DNA from: Lactobacillus amylolyticus DSM 11664 | Lineage (GTDB): Bacteria > Bacillota > Bacilli > Lactobacillales > Lactobacillaceae | NCBI RefSeq assembly: GCF_000178475.1 | Contig: NZ_ADNY01000055.1 | Span: forward strand, 1 to 49,688 | DNA length: 49,688 bases | Direction of reading: 5' to 3' | Shown: one piece after another, positions 7,535 through 16,799 of the stretch | Layout of the letters: the number at the start of each line of letters is the position of its first letter | Numbering within the stretch: the first letter of the stretch is position 1 | Program-made: the position numbers and the translations under genes | Notes under the pieces: generated by a model | Database searches by the model: none | What the model saw: only the letters and a program-made list of their open reading frames with translations | What the model was told of the DNA's origin: nothing

Positions 7535-8827
7535 TTATTTTTCTTTTTGTTGGCCTAACTTCTTAGCTTCTTCAAAGTATTGACCCTTGTTTACTTCGTA
7601 GTACTTCTTGTATCTTGCGTAGTAGTTATGGAACATATACTTCATAAGAAGCCAACGCTTGAAGTTGCGGTCCTTGTCATAAAAGACAGTTGTGCCATAA
7701 CGGCCTTCGCGGATCAATTCTTCAGCAGTACGCTTGGCATCATTATCGTATGTGTATTCCTCAAAGATCTTGACTGGTACGCCCAACCATAACTTATGCT
7801 TTGACTTAAGCTTATTGCCGTAAACAGTCTTCCTATCTTTCAAGCTATCTTCAACATAGTCATCAATGTACCACTTAGCCAAGTTGTAGCCGTTCAAAGT
7901 AACGTAGAAGCTTGAACGACCTTGACGCAAGTTGATTTCAAAGAACTTGTATTGGCCATCACGTACATCATACTTAATATCAAAGTTGGCCATCCCTGTG
8001 TAGTTTAATTTTTCAAGGAAGCTTTGAACCTGTTCATACAATTTTTCATCATATGCAGGCAAAATGGTCATATAGTTACCAATTGATTGTGGCGTTGGGT
8101 CTTCCAAAAGCGGGTGACCTAAGCACATCATCTTCACTTGGTGGTTCTTGTCAACATAAGCGTTCAAAGTCCGCATGTTAGAGTCATCCCCAGGAATAAA
8201 GTCCTGCAAAATAAGGTCGGCCTTGTAGCCGTGAGTGTAAATCTTGCCCACGATATCAGCAAGTTCAGCTTCATCATGAATGGTAAAAGTCTTCTTACGG
8301 CCTTCAAATTGGCAGTTAAGCCAAGATACAGGATCTTCAGGCTTTAATTCAACTGGGTAATCAAACGGAATGGTTAAGTAGTTCTCAGCCTTGTAATCAT
8401 CCATGGTAATGATTTGCGTCTTAGGATATGGCAAACCGTACTTTTCAGCAGTCTTGTAGAAGCCTTCCTTTGAGATCAAAACTTCAAGCAAGTCATAATC
8501 AATGTATGGAACAACGAAGACTTTGCTCAGTTCTTCCTTGTGTTTGGCTAAAAGTTCTGCGTAGCCGTCACCACAAGCAATCAAGATAACTGGTTCTTCA
8601 TGATCCTTGTAAATTTCCATCTTCTTGCGCATTACATCCATGAAAGTTGGATCAGCTGAAAAACCATGGTGAAGTTCAACATCAACAATCTTTGAATAAC
8701 GGGTTGCTGCAAGCTGAATATCGGCTAAAGCCTTAACCTTGATACCATATGCTTCATTAAATGAACGTGCCATTCCATAAACATTGATATCACTACCAAG
8801 CAATATTGGCGTAAATTTATTACTCAT
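7535..8827 (-). CDS. asl: ATP-grasp ligase, probably D-aspartate ligase for peptidoglycan cross-bridges
   Basis: This 430-residue protein has an ATP-grasp core: VELKPEDPVSW (nucleotide-binding strand), LILQDFIPGDDSN and FEINLRQGRSS, the last holding the Mg2+-binding Glu and Asn. Overall layout and length match the D-aspartate ligases (AslA/Asl-fm) that attach D-Asp to the lysine side chain of UDP-MurNAc-pentapeptide. Acidophilus-group lactobacilli have Lys-D-Asp peptidoglycan, and the gene is 19 bases downstream of an AsnB/AsnH amidotransferase, which in lactococci amidates that D-Asp. The assignment rests on family and context; a generic carboxylate-amine ligase is the alternative. No aspartate racemase gene is in the window. 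Confidence 0.75.
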   Translation of the reverse strand: MSNKFTPILLGSDINVYGMARSFNEAYGIKVKALADIQLAATRYSKIVDVELHHGFSADPTFMDVMRKKMEIYKDHEEPVILIACGDGYAELLAKHKEELSKVFVVPYIDYDLLEVLISKEGFYKTAEKYGLPYPKTQIITMDDYKAENYLTIPFDYPVELKPEDPVSWLNCQFEGRKKTFTIHDEAELADIVGKIYTHGYKADLILQDFIPGDDSNMRTLNAYVDKNHQVKMMCLGHPLLEDPTPQSIGNYMTILPAYDEKLYEQVQSFLEKLNYTGMANFDIKYDVRDGQYKFFEINLRQGRSSFYVTLNGYNLAKWYIDDYVEDSLKDRKTVYGNKLKSKHKLWLGVPVKIFEEYTYDNDAKRTAEELIREGRYGTTVFYDKDRNFKRWLLMKYMFHNYYARYKKYYEVNKGQYFEEAKKLGQQKEK

Positions 8828-8846
8828 TCTGTACTAAAACTCCCTC

Positions 8847-10796
8847 TTAAACTAACTTACCTTGTTCAATCAAACTAGCAACTTCCGGTTGAACGTGTTG
8901 ATACTTTTCAACTGTTCCCTTGTAATCAACAAAGAACAACTTGTACCAAACAAGGAAAGTATAAATAGTCCAAATTTGACGACGGTGTGAACCATCACCC
9001 TTGTAGTTGTCATCAAGCAGCTTAAGGATCTTCTTTTGATCAAAAATATCGTTGACGAAATTTGCTTCAAATAATTCACGAACCTGCTTGTAAAAACGTG
9101 GCTCTTTCAACCATTGCTTGATTGGCGTTGGGAAACCAAGCTTTGGCCGTTTAGCCCATTCATCAGGCAAAACTTTTTCTGAAGCCTTACGCAAAGCATA
9201 TTTAGTATCATGACGGTTAACCAGGTACTTAGTTGGGATAGAGTTAGCAAGCTCCGCAATCTTCTTATCAAGATAAGGAACACGCAGTTCAAGCGAGTGT
9301 GCCATTGAAATCTTGTCGGCTTTTTGCTCAATATCGTTAAGCATGAAGTGGTGCAAATCGATGTATTGCATTTGCTTTACACGGTCAACATTTTCAACCT
9401 TCTTGAAATCTTTTTGGTAAATGCCGTTAACTGTCAAATTGTTGCGGTAAGCTGGCTGCAAGACGCTGTTAGCATCCTTAGAAGTGAAAATTGTTGGGTA
9501 GTTGATATCGTAGATAACAGATTGACCAACATAAAATTCGCTTGGCTTAGCCAAATTCGTGTACATATGAACTCGGCCTGGAAAGTTTGGCATCTTCTTG
9601 ATCTTTTTAGCAAGCTTCCATTGCTTCTTTTTTGGCAATTTTTGCAATTCGCTGGTAAAGACTTTGATTACATCATTATGCGTGTGCATCCCATAGTTTA
9701 CGTAGCCAGCAAACAATTCATCGGCACCTTCACCAGAAAGGGCAACCGTGACGTGCTTACGCGCTAACTTACATAAGTACCAGAGCGGAATGATTGATGG
9801 ATTGGCATCAGGTTCATCCATGTGGTACTGCATTTCTGGGAAATCACGCATGGCTTCATCAGCATCAACCTTAGTGCTGAAGAAGTGCCAACCGTTAATA
9901 TCGGATAATGCCTTAGCCTTAGAAGCTTCATCATAGGTTGAATCATCAAATGAAACTGAGAAGACATCATCTGGATCAAGCAAAGTAGTCAAGTAGCTTG
10001 AGTCGACACCTTCTGACAAGAATGCACCAACTGGCACGTCAGCGTTGCGGTACAAATCAACAGTTTCTTTCAAATCATCATTGATCTTCTTGAGCGTTTC
10101 TTCAAAGCTCAAACTATTCTCTTTGTATTCAGCATCCCAGTACTTGTGGGTTTGCATTTCGCCATCTTTGTATTCAAACCAGTGACCAGCTGGAAAACGG
10201 TAAACACCCTTGAAGAAAGTTTCATCAAGGTCATTGTATTGGTTCATCAAATATGGCTTAACTGCTTCAACGTTCAATTCCTTCTTGAAGTTAGGAAATT
10301 CAAGGAAACTCTTAAGTTCTGAACCCACCAGCAAATGGCCATCACGGGTTGAATAATACATTGGCTTGATACCGAAAAAGTCACGGGCACCATAAAGAGT
10401 CTTGTTGTTGTCATCCCAAATAAGGAAGGCAAACATCCCGCGTACTCGCTTAAGCAAGCCATCCATGCCCCATTCTTCATAACCGTGGAGAAGGACTTCA
10501 GTATCAGCTTTGGTTGTAAAAGTATGTCCCTTATCAATTAATTCTTTTCTAAGAGGCTTAAAGTTATAAATTTCACCATTAAAAATAATTGCTCTGGTCT
10601 TGTCTTCGTTGTAAATTGGCTGACTTCCTCCACGCAAGTCAATAATTGAAAGACGTCTAAAACCAAGTGCAACTTCATCGTTTGTGTAGTAACCGTCGGA
10701 ACTAGGTCCACGGTGCTTGATCGTTGCCATCATTTTTCCAATGACAGCTTGTTTGTCATTTATTTTTGGATCATAAAATGCGACAATTCCGCACAT
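8847..10796 (-). CDS. asnB: Glutamine-dependent asparagine synthetase family amidotransferase (AsnB/AsnH)
   Basis: The protein has 649 residues. The N-terminal class II glutaminase starts with the catalytic cysteine after Met (MCGIVAF) and contains RGPSSDG and FNGEIYN. The C-terminal synthetase domain has the PP-loop at residues 261-267, reading SEGVDSS, and LSGEGADELFAGY. The usual PP-loop is SGGVDSS or SSGVDSS; the Glu at the second position is unusual. It is the first gene of a two-gene unit with asl, so the target is plausibly the D-Asp cross-bridge rather than free aspartate (AsnH-like), but a normal asparagine synthetase role cannot be excluded. A good promoter lies at 10858-10886. Confidence 0.88.
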   Translation of the reverse strand: MCGIVAFYDPKINDKQAVIGKMMATIKHRGPSSDGYYTNDEVALGFRRLSIIDLRGGSQPIYNEDKTRAIIFNGEIYNFKPLRKELIDKGHTFTTKADTEVLLHGYEEWGMDGLLKRVRGMFAFLIWDDNNKTLYGARDFFGIKPMYYSTRDGHLLVGSELKSFLEFPNFKKELNVEAVKPYLMNQYNDLDETFFKGVYRFPAGHWFEYKDGEMQTHKYWDAEYKENSLSFEETLKKINDDLKETVDLYRNADVPVGAFLSEGVDSSYLTTLLDPDDVFSVSFDDSTYDEASKAKALSDINGWHFFSTKVDADEAMRDFPEMQYHMDEPDANPSIIPLWYLCKLARKHVTVALSGEGADELFAGYVNYGMHTHNDVIKVFTSELQKLPKKKQWKLAKKIKKMPNFPGRVHMYTNLAKPSEFYVGQSVIYDINYPTIFTSKDANSVLQPAYRNNLTVNGIYQKDFKKVENVDRVKQMQYIDLHHFMLNDIEQKADKISMAHSLELRVPYLDKKIAELANSIPTKYLVNRHDTKYALRKASEKVLPDEWAKRPKLGFPTPIKQWLKEPRFYKQVRELFEANFVNDIFDQKKILKLLDDNYKGDGSHRRQIWTIYTFLVWYKLFFVDYKGTVEKYQHVQPEVASLIEQGKLV

Positions 10797-10857
10797 AATT
10801 AAACTTCCCTTTATCTTTGCTCTATAGTATAAACTTTCCTAATATATGAACTTTTTT

Positions 10858-10886
10858 ATTATAAGCTAAAGACTTGTAATAGCCAA
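10858..10886 (-). promoter_or_regulatory. Promoter of asnB-asl
   Basis: Read on the minus strand, TTGGCT (10881-10886) and a perfect TATAAT (10858-10863) are 17 bases apart, about 60 bases before the asnB start. Confidence 0.55.
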
Positions 10887-10905
10887 ATTGGTGGTCAAAT
10901 CTTTA

Positions 10906-12303
10906 CTAAATAAAAAACATTCTGCGAGTTGAGGCTGCTCCGTAGCCAAAAACTTGAATCCGGTGCTTCTTCAAATCTACATTGACAACATAACCCGCAA
11001 ATTCATTGTCAAAGTCGATCTTGCGATCCCAATTCTTATTGTATTTGGTAGTCAAAGAATGGTTCTTGCCCATTAAAGCTGAGCAGTTAAACAAGATGTA
11101 TTGAATCCCATTGATGCGGTATTGATCCTCACGGTGACGGTGACCGCAGAAGTAGGCCACGATGCGCGCATCTTTGATCTTAGTAAAGTCAAAGTAGTTT
11201 GACAAGCGGAATTCCGGCGGCACGTCTGAACCACTGTGCATGCGGCCGCGTTCGCGCTGGTTAAATGCAACCAATAATTCGTGCAGAGAACGCCCATTAT
11301 ATTTGAGTGCGTTTGATCCTTTGTGGTTAATCGGATTGGCATGACTCATAAAAATAATTTGCTTGCCAGATGAGTGGGACAAGATTTCAATAATTTCCTC
11401 GATCTGGTCTTCGCGAATTGCCAAAGTGATCTTCTCATCATATTTCTTTTGTTCCTTATTGTTTAAAACGTATGGAACGTCCGACGTATTTACAGAAATC
11501 ACGCGCACATTATCAAGGTCAAAGAAGGAAACGCCATGCTGCTTGGAAACATACTGAATCCGTGCCTGCTTGTACATGGTCGGCCACATGATGCTTTCAA
11601 ACTCATTTTCAGGGAATGAAGCCCGCAAATCATGATGCTCGTCGAACTTATCGTTTTCATCATGATTGCCTTTGATCATCATATAGGGCACGTCATCAGA
11701 TTTAAATGAGTCACGAAGCTTGATCAGTTCGCTTTCGCTAACCAGACCAGCGTCAGAACCGTCGATCCAATCGCCTAAGTGCACCTTTAAATTAAGAATG
11801 CCCGTTTGATCAAGATATGAGAATTCGCGGACATGGGTCAATCCGTTCCAGCCGTAAAAATCAATACTATCTTTATCTTTGAAGTGCGTGTCAGTGATCA
11901 CTCCGATATTAACTGAGTTCTCGCCCTTGCGAACATGACCCTCGACATTTTTGACAAAATCATCCAAATAATCTTCAACTAAATAGCGGCGACCGGTCTT
12001 CTTGCTCTTAAAAGCACGGTAGCGTCCTAATTCATCATTAAACTTTCGAACATATTCTGGCGCTAATTTTTGCGTGCTTTCAGGGCTCAATGCCTGATGC
12101 AATGTGCCTTTTTCATCTTTATAAACGGTTAAAACATAGTTATGGCCACCTGGCGTGCCATCAGCTTCACCAACATGGTATTCGCCAATCGTTGTAAATT
12201 TTTGCATCGGGTCGATTAATTCGCCCTTTTTCATAATTGAAGACCGCTTACGAGCTCCCATTACCTTATCGATCAATCCCCGACTGTATCTAAATAAACC
12301 CAT
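10906..12303 (-). CDS. Calcineurin-like metallophosphoesterase
   Basis: This 465-residue protein carries all five blocks of the metallophosphoesterase fold: DTH at 138-140, GDWID at 177-181, GNHDE at 212-216, MSHANP near 319-324 and CGHRHRE at 386-392. These residues bind the two metal ions. The first 125 residues are an extra lactobacillar N-terminal region that is basic and has no signal peptide, so the enzyme is probably cytoplasmic or membrane-associated. The ATG follows TTGAGGCG. The substrate is unknown; such enzymes may cleave phosphodiesters of wall intermediates, nucleotides or glycerophosphodiesters. It is transcribed alone. Confidence 0.85.
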   Translation of the reverse strand: MGLFRYSRGLIDKVMGARKRSSIMKKGELIDPMQKFTTIGEYHVGEADGTPGGHNYVLTVYKDEKGTLHQALSPESTQKLAPEYVRKFNDELGRYRAFKSKKTGRRYLVEDYLDDFVKNVEGHVRKGENSVNIGVITDTHFKDKDSIDFYGWNGLTHVREFSYLDQTGILNLKVHLGDWIDGSDAGLVSESELIKLRDSFKSDDVPYMMIKGNHDENDKFDEHHDLRASFPENEFESIMWPTMYKQARIQYVSKQHGVSFFDLDNVRVISVNTSDVPYVLNNKEQKKYDEKITLAIREDQIEEIIEILSHSSGKQIIFMSHANPINHKGSNALKYNGRSLHELLVAFNQRERGRMHSGSDVPPEFRLSNYFDFTKIKDARIVAYFCGHRHREDQYRINGIQYILFNCSALMGKNHSLTTKYNKNWDRKIDFDNEFAGYVVNVDLKKHRIQVFGYGAASTRRMFFI

Positions 12304-12325
12304 AAAATCGCCTCAAAGACAAAAG

Positions 12326-12360
12326 AAAAAGTCGGCCTTAAAATATGCCGACTCGAAAAA
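12326..12360 (-). terminator. Terminator of the 161-residue unknown gene
   Basis: A perfect 7-bp stem AGTCGGC/GCCGACT (12330-12336 and 12347-12353) is followed leftward by a T-run on the minus strand. Confidence 0.75.
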
Positions 12361-12361
12361 A

Positions 12362-12847
12362 CTATGCGTTTTTTGCTAAAGCGTATGTAGCAAGTCCTAA
12401 TGACAAGACAGCATCTTTTGATAATACTTCTTGCAAATCCTTAGCAGCAATTGATTCAACTGCGCCAATAACCTTAAGACTATATGTCAAAACATGATAA
12501 TCAACTTCTGGATTGTAAAGACCATCTTCATATGGATCTTCATGGTTGTATGTTAAGTTGATTTCATCTTTATCGACAAAGCCATCCACGTGATTAGTCA
12601 AAATTCGATCATGCAAGTTAACTAATTTATCTGAAAGATTAAGCAAATTAAGCTTGTGATCACTTTCAGCTTCATAGTATTGTTCTTCAGTCATGTCGAA
12701 ATAATCTTTGATTGGATTATTGAGCACGCCTAAATCATCAATTATTTTATAAACCTTTTCTGCATCAAAGTTTTGTTCGCCACTTAAGATTTTATCTTGT
12801 GACAAGGCCAAATCGTCAGCCAACATCATGGTATCTAGCTTTTCCAT
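12362..12847 (-). CDS. Conserved acidic protein of unknown function
   Basis: This 161-residue soluble, acidic, mostly helical protein has a clear GAGGAGG ribosome binding site before the ATG at 12845-12847. No catalytic motif is recognisable. The middle contains a Tyr/Asp/Glu-rich stretch (NHEDPYEDGLYNPEVDYHVL), and the C terminus is a hydrophobic helix ending LATYALAKNA that may pack in the core rather than cross a membrane. It is a single-gene unit with its own terminator. It is likely lactobacillus-specific. I do not know its role. Confidence 0.7.
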   Translation of the reverse strand: MEKLDTMMLADDLALSQDKILSGEQNFDAEKVYKIIDDLGVLNNPIKDYFDMTEEQYYEAESDHKLNLLNLSDKLVNLHDRILTNHVDGFVDKDEINLTYNHEDPYEDGLYNPEVDYHVLTYSLKVIGAVESIAAKDLQEVLSKDAVLSLGLATYALAKNA

Positions 12848-13015
12848 CTTGTCCTCCTCAAATTCACTCTATATTATAGCAAAAATCGTCTAGCTTTCTT
12901 ATTACATTGCTCGTTTTAGGTAAATTTTTCAAACTTTTTTGGTAAAAAACGATTTTTTCACGTAACTAAATTATAGAGGAATCTTTTCATTATTCACAGT
13001 AAAGGAGAAAAAGAG

Positions 13016-13379
13016 ATGAAAAAAACTAATTCTGAAAACTTACGTTGTCCATGGAGTCAAACACGCGATCAGCTGCTGCACGATTTTCATGATCATGAAT
13101 GGGGCAAGCTCAATTTGGATGATGACTACTTATTCGAAATGTTGATTCTGCAACTGTTTCAGTCAGGTCTGAATTGGCGCGTAATTTTGCATAAACGCGA
13201 AAATTTTAGAAAAGCATTCAAGAACTTTGATCCTGTCGGTGTGGCGACTCTAACTGAGCAAGAAGTCGGCGATCTGATGCTTCTTTTTCGTAGGACCGGT
13301 GATTATTTATTCTTATTTGCAAAGCATCGGTCTAATTAATGATCATTTGGAATGCTGTCCTGCCAAGTATCACGGATAA
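13016..13379 (+). pseudogene. tag: Broken 3-methyladenine DNA glycosylase I (tag) with an internal deletion
   Basis: The first 88 codons encode the N-terminal half of Tag: CPWSQTRD, HDHEWGKLNLDDDYLFEML, LFQSGLNWRVILHKRENF and FDPVGVATLTEQEV. The reading then changes frame near 13285-13290. In the next forward frame the C-terminal Tag segment is intact: FVGPVIIYSYLQSIGLINDH followed by LECCPAKYHG and a stop at 13377-13379. The open frame itself ends early at 13337-13339 after 107 codons, against about 185 in a normal Tag. Roughly a third of the protein, including the central catalytic and zinc-binding part, is missing, so no activity is expected. The gene has a good ribosome binding site (AAAGGAG) and a terminator, so it was probably lost recently. 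Confidence 0.9.
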
Positions 13380-13408
13380 AAAAAAGCCTCTAACGAGGTC
13401 TTTTTTCA
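13378..13408. terminator. Bidirectional terminator between tag remnant and phnE
   Basis: The stem GCCTC/GAGGT with loop taac is flanked by eight A on the left and six T on the right, so it can serve both convergent units. Confidence 0.7.
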
Positions 13409-13426
13409 AGGAAATTAATAATTCAA

Positions 13427-14239
13427 TTAAACAAGTTTCTTCCGAATTAAACCTGAAATCCAATCAATAGTAACAACCATTATGACAATTCCAATCAGGA
13501 TAATACCGACCCGGTTCCACTGACGATATTCCAAAGCAATGATCAATGGATAGCCGATACCACCGGCACCAACCAAACCAAGGATTGATGCGGAACGAAT
13601 TGAAACATCGAAACGGTAAAGCGTATTTGAAATCAAAGCTGGCATTAAGTTTGGCAAAGTTGAAAACATGATGACATTGAACTTGGAACCACCAACTGCG
13701 GTAACAGCCTTATTTGGTCCATCTTCCAGGTTTTCAATTGCTTCTGAGAACAATTTTGCCAGCATCCCTACCGAGTGAAAACCTAAGGCCAAAACACCGG
13801 CAGCCGATCCGGGTCCCACAGCTTTAATAAACATCAAGGCCAAAATAATTTCAGGAAATGACCGGATAACTGCTAGCACAATTTTGCCGGAACGCGAAAC
13901 ATACCATTTCTTGTGCCTTGTATTGGCTGCCCAAAAGGCAAATGGCAGTGAAATAATAGCAGAAATAAACGTACCTAAGAAGGCAATACAGAACGTTATC
14001 CATAATTGCGATACCAAGTCTTCACCACTGCCATCATAGACATAGCTCCAATCTGGGTGAAAAATTCCGTTAAAAATCGCACCGGCAATTTGGGCAGCAG
14101 TTGATTTAATCCCACCGAAGTTGATTCCAGTGCAAGACCAAATGATGATCGCTACTGTCACAATCATAATCAACCAATGAGAAAGCTGCTTCTTTTTATT
14201 TATAGGCCTAGGCGGCAATTGTTTATATGTTGTATCCAT
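13427..14239 (-). CDS. phnE: Phosphonate-type ABC transporter permease (second PhnE)
   Basis: This 270-residue integral membrane protein has about six hydrophobic segments. The cytoplasmic loop segment FSEAIENLEDGPNKAVTAVG is the EAA-type motif by which the permease contacts the ATPase PhnC, and SASILGLVGAGGIGYPL is typical of PhnE. It is the last gene of phnD-phnC-phnE-phnE. Its ATG overlaps the stop of the previous permease by one base (TAATG), implying translational coupling. The two permeases resemble each other along their length and probably form a heterodimeric channel. Imported substrate: phosphonate, phosphite or a similar phosphorus compound; no C-P lyase genes are here to confirm it. 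Confidence 0.88.
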   Translation of the reverse strand: MDTTYKQLPPRPINKKKQLSHWLIMIVTVAIIIWSCTGINFGGIKSTAAQIAGAIFNGIFHPDWSYVYDGSGEDLVSQLWITFCIAFLGTFISAIISLPFAFWAANTRHKKWYVSRSGKIVLAVIRSFPEIILALMFIKAVGPGSAAGVLALGFHSVGMLAKLFSEAIENLEDGPNKAVTAVGGSKFNVIMFSTLPNLMPALISNTLYRFDVSIRSASILGLVGAGGIGYPLIIALEYRQWNRVGIILIGIVIMVVTIDWISGLIRKKLV

Positions 14240-15039
14240 TATTTCATTAACGCCTCCCGTGACTTAGATGAAATGTAGTCGATGATGACAACCACGACGA
14301 TGATAACGATGATAATCGTTCCTGTTTTTGCATAATCAAAAGTCTGCAAAGTTTCCTGCAGATAAAGACCGATACCACCGGCACCGATATAACCTAGGAT
14401 GGTTGATGATCTGACGTTGATTTCAAATGCATATAAAACGTATGAAATGAAGTAAGTCATAATTTGTGGCAAAACCGCAAACCAAATGATTTGCAGCTTA
14501 TTGGCACCAACAGCAGTCAAGGCCTCAATTGGACCTGGATCAATCGTTTCAATTGCTTCATAAAACAATTTAACTACCACGCCAAAAGTAAAGACAGCCA
14601 AGGCAAAAATACCAGCTACTGGACCAATTCCGATCACGGCGACGAAGATCGCACCTAAAAGCAGATCTGGAATTGTTCTGATGATGTTCATAATGATCCG
14701 CAAGATGCCGGTTAATACCTTGTTTTTAACAATATTGCGGGCAATCAATAGCGTATAAATAAAGGCTACTATTGAACCAATGACCGTTCCGAGCACAGCC
14801 ATTTTCAGGGTTTGAAACAGAAGCGGAAATACCGTGCTAGAGTAGCTCCAATCTGGATGAGCCATTTGAACAAAAATATCGGTGAATTGACTAAAGTTTT
14901 CAAACAAGACGCTAATATGGGTATCAGTGACATTAATGGAAACAAATAAGCCAACGATAATCAAAATGACCCAGATCAGATTCATAATTTTGAACTTCTT
15001 TTTAGGTAAGTTCATTAAATCTTGATCAGTTTGACTCAT
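14239..15039 (-). CDS. phnE: Phosphonate-type ABC transporter permease (first PhnE)
   Basis: This 266-residue permease has an N-terminal membrane segment near residues 20-37 and about five more. The EAA loop reads FYEAIETIDPGPIEALTAVG, and RSSTILGYIGAGGIGLYL is the family motif near the C terminus. I choose MSQTDQD (15037-15039) as the start, because GAGGAG lies inside the last codons of phnC just upstream and the ATG follows the phnC stop by one base. A longer reading overlapping phnC lacks a site. It works with the second PhnE, PhnC and the lipoprotein PhnD. Confidence 0.88.
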   Translation of the reverse strand: MSQTDQDLMNLPKKKFKIMNLIWVILIIVGLFVSINVTDTHISVLFENFSQFTDIFVQMAHPDWSYSSTVFPLLFQTLKMAVLGTVIGSIVAFIYTLLIARNIVKNKVLTGILRIIMNIIRTIPDLLLGAIFVAVIGIGPVAGIFALAVFTFGVVVKLFYEAIETIDPGPIEALTAVGANKLQIIWFAVLPQIMTYFISYVLYAFEINVRSSTILGYIGAGGIGLYLQETLQTFDYAKTGTIIIVIIVVVVIIDYISSKSREALMK

Positions 15040-15040
15040 T

Positions 15041-15817
15041 TTACTTCTCCTCGCTTCCATCGCCGCCGTTGTAAATATCGGTAAAGACTGCCTCAGGGGT
15101 ATCTTTCATTTGTCCATCATAAACAACTTGTCCCTGACGAATTCCGATTACTCTTTTACCAAATTGACGAGCAAGATCCACGCTGTGCATGTTGGCCAAA
15201 ACCGTCATTCCGTACTTTTCGTTCAGCATCTTCAAGTCATTCATTACCTTGAGAGAAGTCTGAGGATCAAGTGAAGCTGTTGGTTCGTCGGCCAAAATGA
15301 TCTTCGGATTTTGCATCAATACACGCGCGATTGCGACACGCTGCTGTTGACCACCTGACAATTCGTCGGCACGAGCATAAACTTTATCAGCTAAATCGAC
15401 TTGTTGCAAAGCTTCATAGGCTTTCTGATTATCCTCTTTAGAAAAGAGATTGAGCGTTGTTTTCCAGGTTGGATAATATGCTACTCGTCCAGTTAAAACA
15501 TTGCGCAAAACGCTGGAACGTTTAACTAAATTGAAACTTTGGAAAATCATGCCAATGCTGCGACGCAGAAGGCGCAAATTTTTACCCTTTGCCTTAGTAA
15601 TCGATTCGCCATCAATTTCGATATCGCCCTTGCTGATATCATGAAGACGGTTGATTGAACGAAGCAAGGTTGACTTACCAGCACCAGATAAGCCCACAAC
15701 CATGACGAATTCGCCTTTGTTGATAGTTAAGTTGATGTCTTTTAAACCGACTGTGCCATTATCGTAGATCTTAGTAACGTTTTTTAGCTCAATCATTGGC
15801 TTTTCGGAATTTGCCAT
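15041..15817 (-). CDS. phnC: Phosphonate-type ABC transporter ATP-binding protein PhnC
   Basis: This 258-residue ABC ATPase has Walker [10 protein letters not shown] at about 43-51, the Q-loop in [20 protein letters not shown], the signature [15 protein letters not shown], Walker [13 protein letters not shown] and the switch His in ANMHSVD. The RSSVLRNVL and YYPTWKT segments are typical of PhnC. It energises import by the two PhnE permeases. A strong AAGGAG precedes the ATG, 27 bases after the phnD stop. Expression depends on the promoter and leader upstream of phnD. Confidence 0.92.
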   Translation of the reverse strand: MANSEKPMIELKNVTKIYDNGTVGLKDINLTINKGEFVMVVGLSGAGKSTLLRSINRLHDISKGDIEIDGESITKAKGKNLRLLRRSIGMIFQSFNLVKRSSVLRNVLTGRVAYYPTWKTTLNLFSKEDNQKAYEALQQVDLADKVYARADELSGGQQQRVAIARVLMQNPKIILADEPTASLDPQTSLKVMNDLKMLNEKYGMTVLANMHSVDLARQFGKRVIGIRQGQVVYDGQMKDTPEAVFTDIYNGGDGSEEK

Positions 15818-15844
15818 TAATTATTAACTCCTTAAATTTGATTT

Positions 15845-16771
15845 TTATTTTTTGGATGATTCGATGATCTTATCGTATTTACGAACAATATTGAAATCAG
15901 AATCTTTTGCGTAAGTGTAGCCTTCATGACTATATACGCTTTCGATAACCTTCTTACCTGCCTTAGTCTTGCTAATAGCGATAAATGCTTTAGCAAGCTT
16001 TGCCTTAAACTTCTTGTTCATGTCTGGACGAACAGAAATTGTGTCGTTTGGAATTGGCTTGGTAAAGTAAATCGGAACAACTTGACTCATGATCTTTGGG
16101 TTATCTTTGATAACTAAGTTACGAGCGTCTTCAAAAACAAAGGCAGCATCGGTATCACCGTTTAGAACATTTAATACTCCTTGGTCGTGACCAGTTACAG
16201 TAACAAGCTTGCAGCTCTTCAGAACATCAAGGCCTTTTTCCTTTAATTCAGCAATTGGGAACACGTAACCAGCTGATGAAGTTGGGTCTTGGACAGAAAT
16301 GCTCTTGCCCTTAAGATCTTTCCATGACTTAATCTTTGAACCCTTCTTAACCAGGATTTCGGCACGGTAGCTTCTAACCAGCTTGTTAGTAGTCTTGCCG
16401 CCTGGCTGCTTAATGCCATAGCGTTCAGCTTGAAGCAACAGATCAGCTGCACCTTCCTTGTGAGCTAAAACATAGGCATCTGGTTGAAGAAAACCAACAT
16501 CGACTTTCTTTGACTTCATAGCTTCAACAACAGTGTTGTAATCAGTTGACATGGTAACGTGAACCGGAATTCCTAATCTCTTTGAAAGCATCTTTTCAAG
16601 AGGCTTAGCGCGAGCTTCAAGAGTTGTAGCAGATTGACTTGGAACAAATTCAATCGTCAAGCTTTTTGGGGTATAGCCTTTTTTGCTTGAACTGCTGCTT
16701 GAACAAGCTGTTGCAACAACGGCAACCAGCAGCGCAACGACAGCGACTAACACTTTTTTAAACTTTTTCAT
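15845..16771 (-). CDS. phnD: Phosphonate-type substrate-binding lipoprotein PhnD
   Basis: This 308-residue protein has a lipoprotein signal peptide with cysteine at residue 23 (VVATACSSSS). The mature part has the PhnD fold: FVPSQSATTLEARAKPLEKM, VDVGFLQPDAYVLAHKEGA, KDLKGKSISVQDPTSSAGYV and GDTDAAFVFEDAR. In this family such residues form the phosphonate or phosphite pocket between two lobes. The ATG follows AGGAGGACAT. It is the first gene of the operon and lies behind a leader of about 230 bases with a 36-codon ORF and a strong hairpin. The true ligand is unproven; related proteins bind diverse phosphonates. Confidence 0.92.
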   Translation of the reverse strand: MKKFKKVLVAVVALLVAVVATACSSSSSSKKGYTPKSLTIEFVPSQSATTLEARAKPLEKMLSKRLGIPVHVTMSTDYNTVVEAMKSKKVDVGFLQPDAYVLAHKEGAADLLLQAERYGIKQPGGKTTNKLVRSYRAEILVKKGSKIKSWKDLKGKSISVQDPTSSAGYVFPIAELKEKGLDVLKSCKLVTVTGHDQGVLNVLNGDTDAAFVFEDARNLVIKDNPKIMSQVVPIYFTKPIPNDTISVRPDMNKKFKAKLAKAFIAISKTKAGKKVIESVYSHEGYTYAKDSDFNIVRKYDKIIESSKK

Positions 16772-16799
16772 ATGTCCTCCTAGACCGATAAAAACTCCT

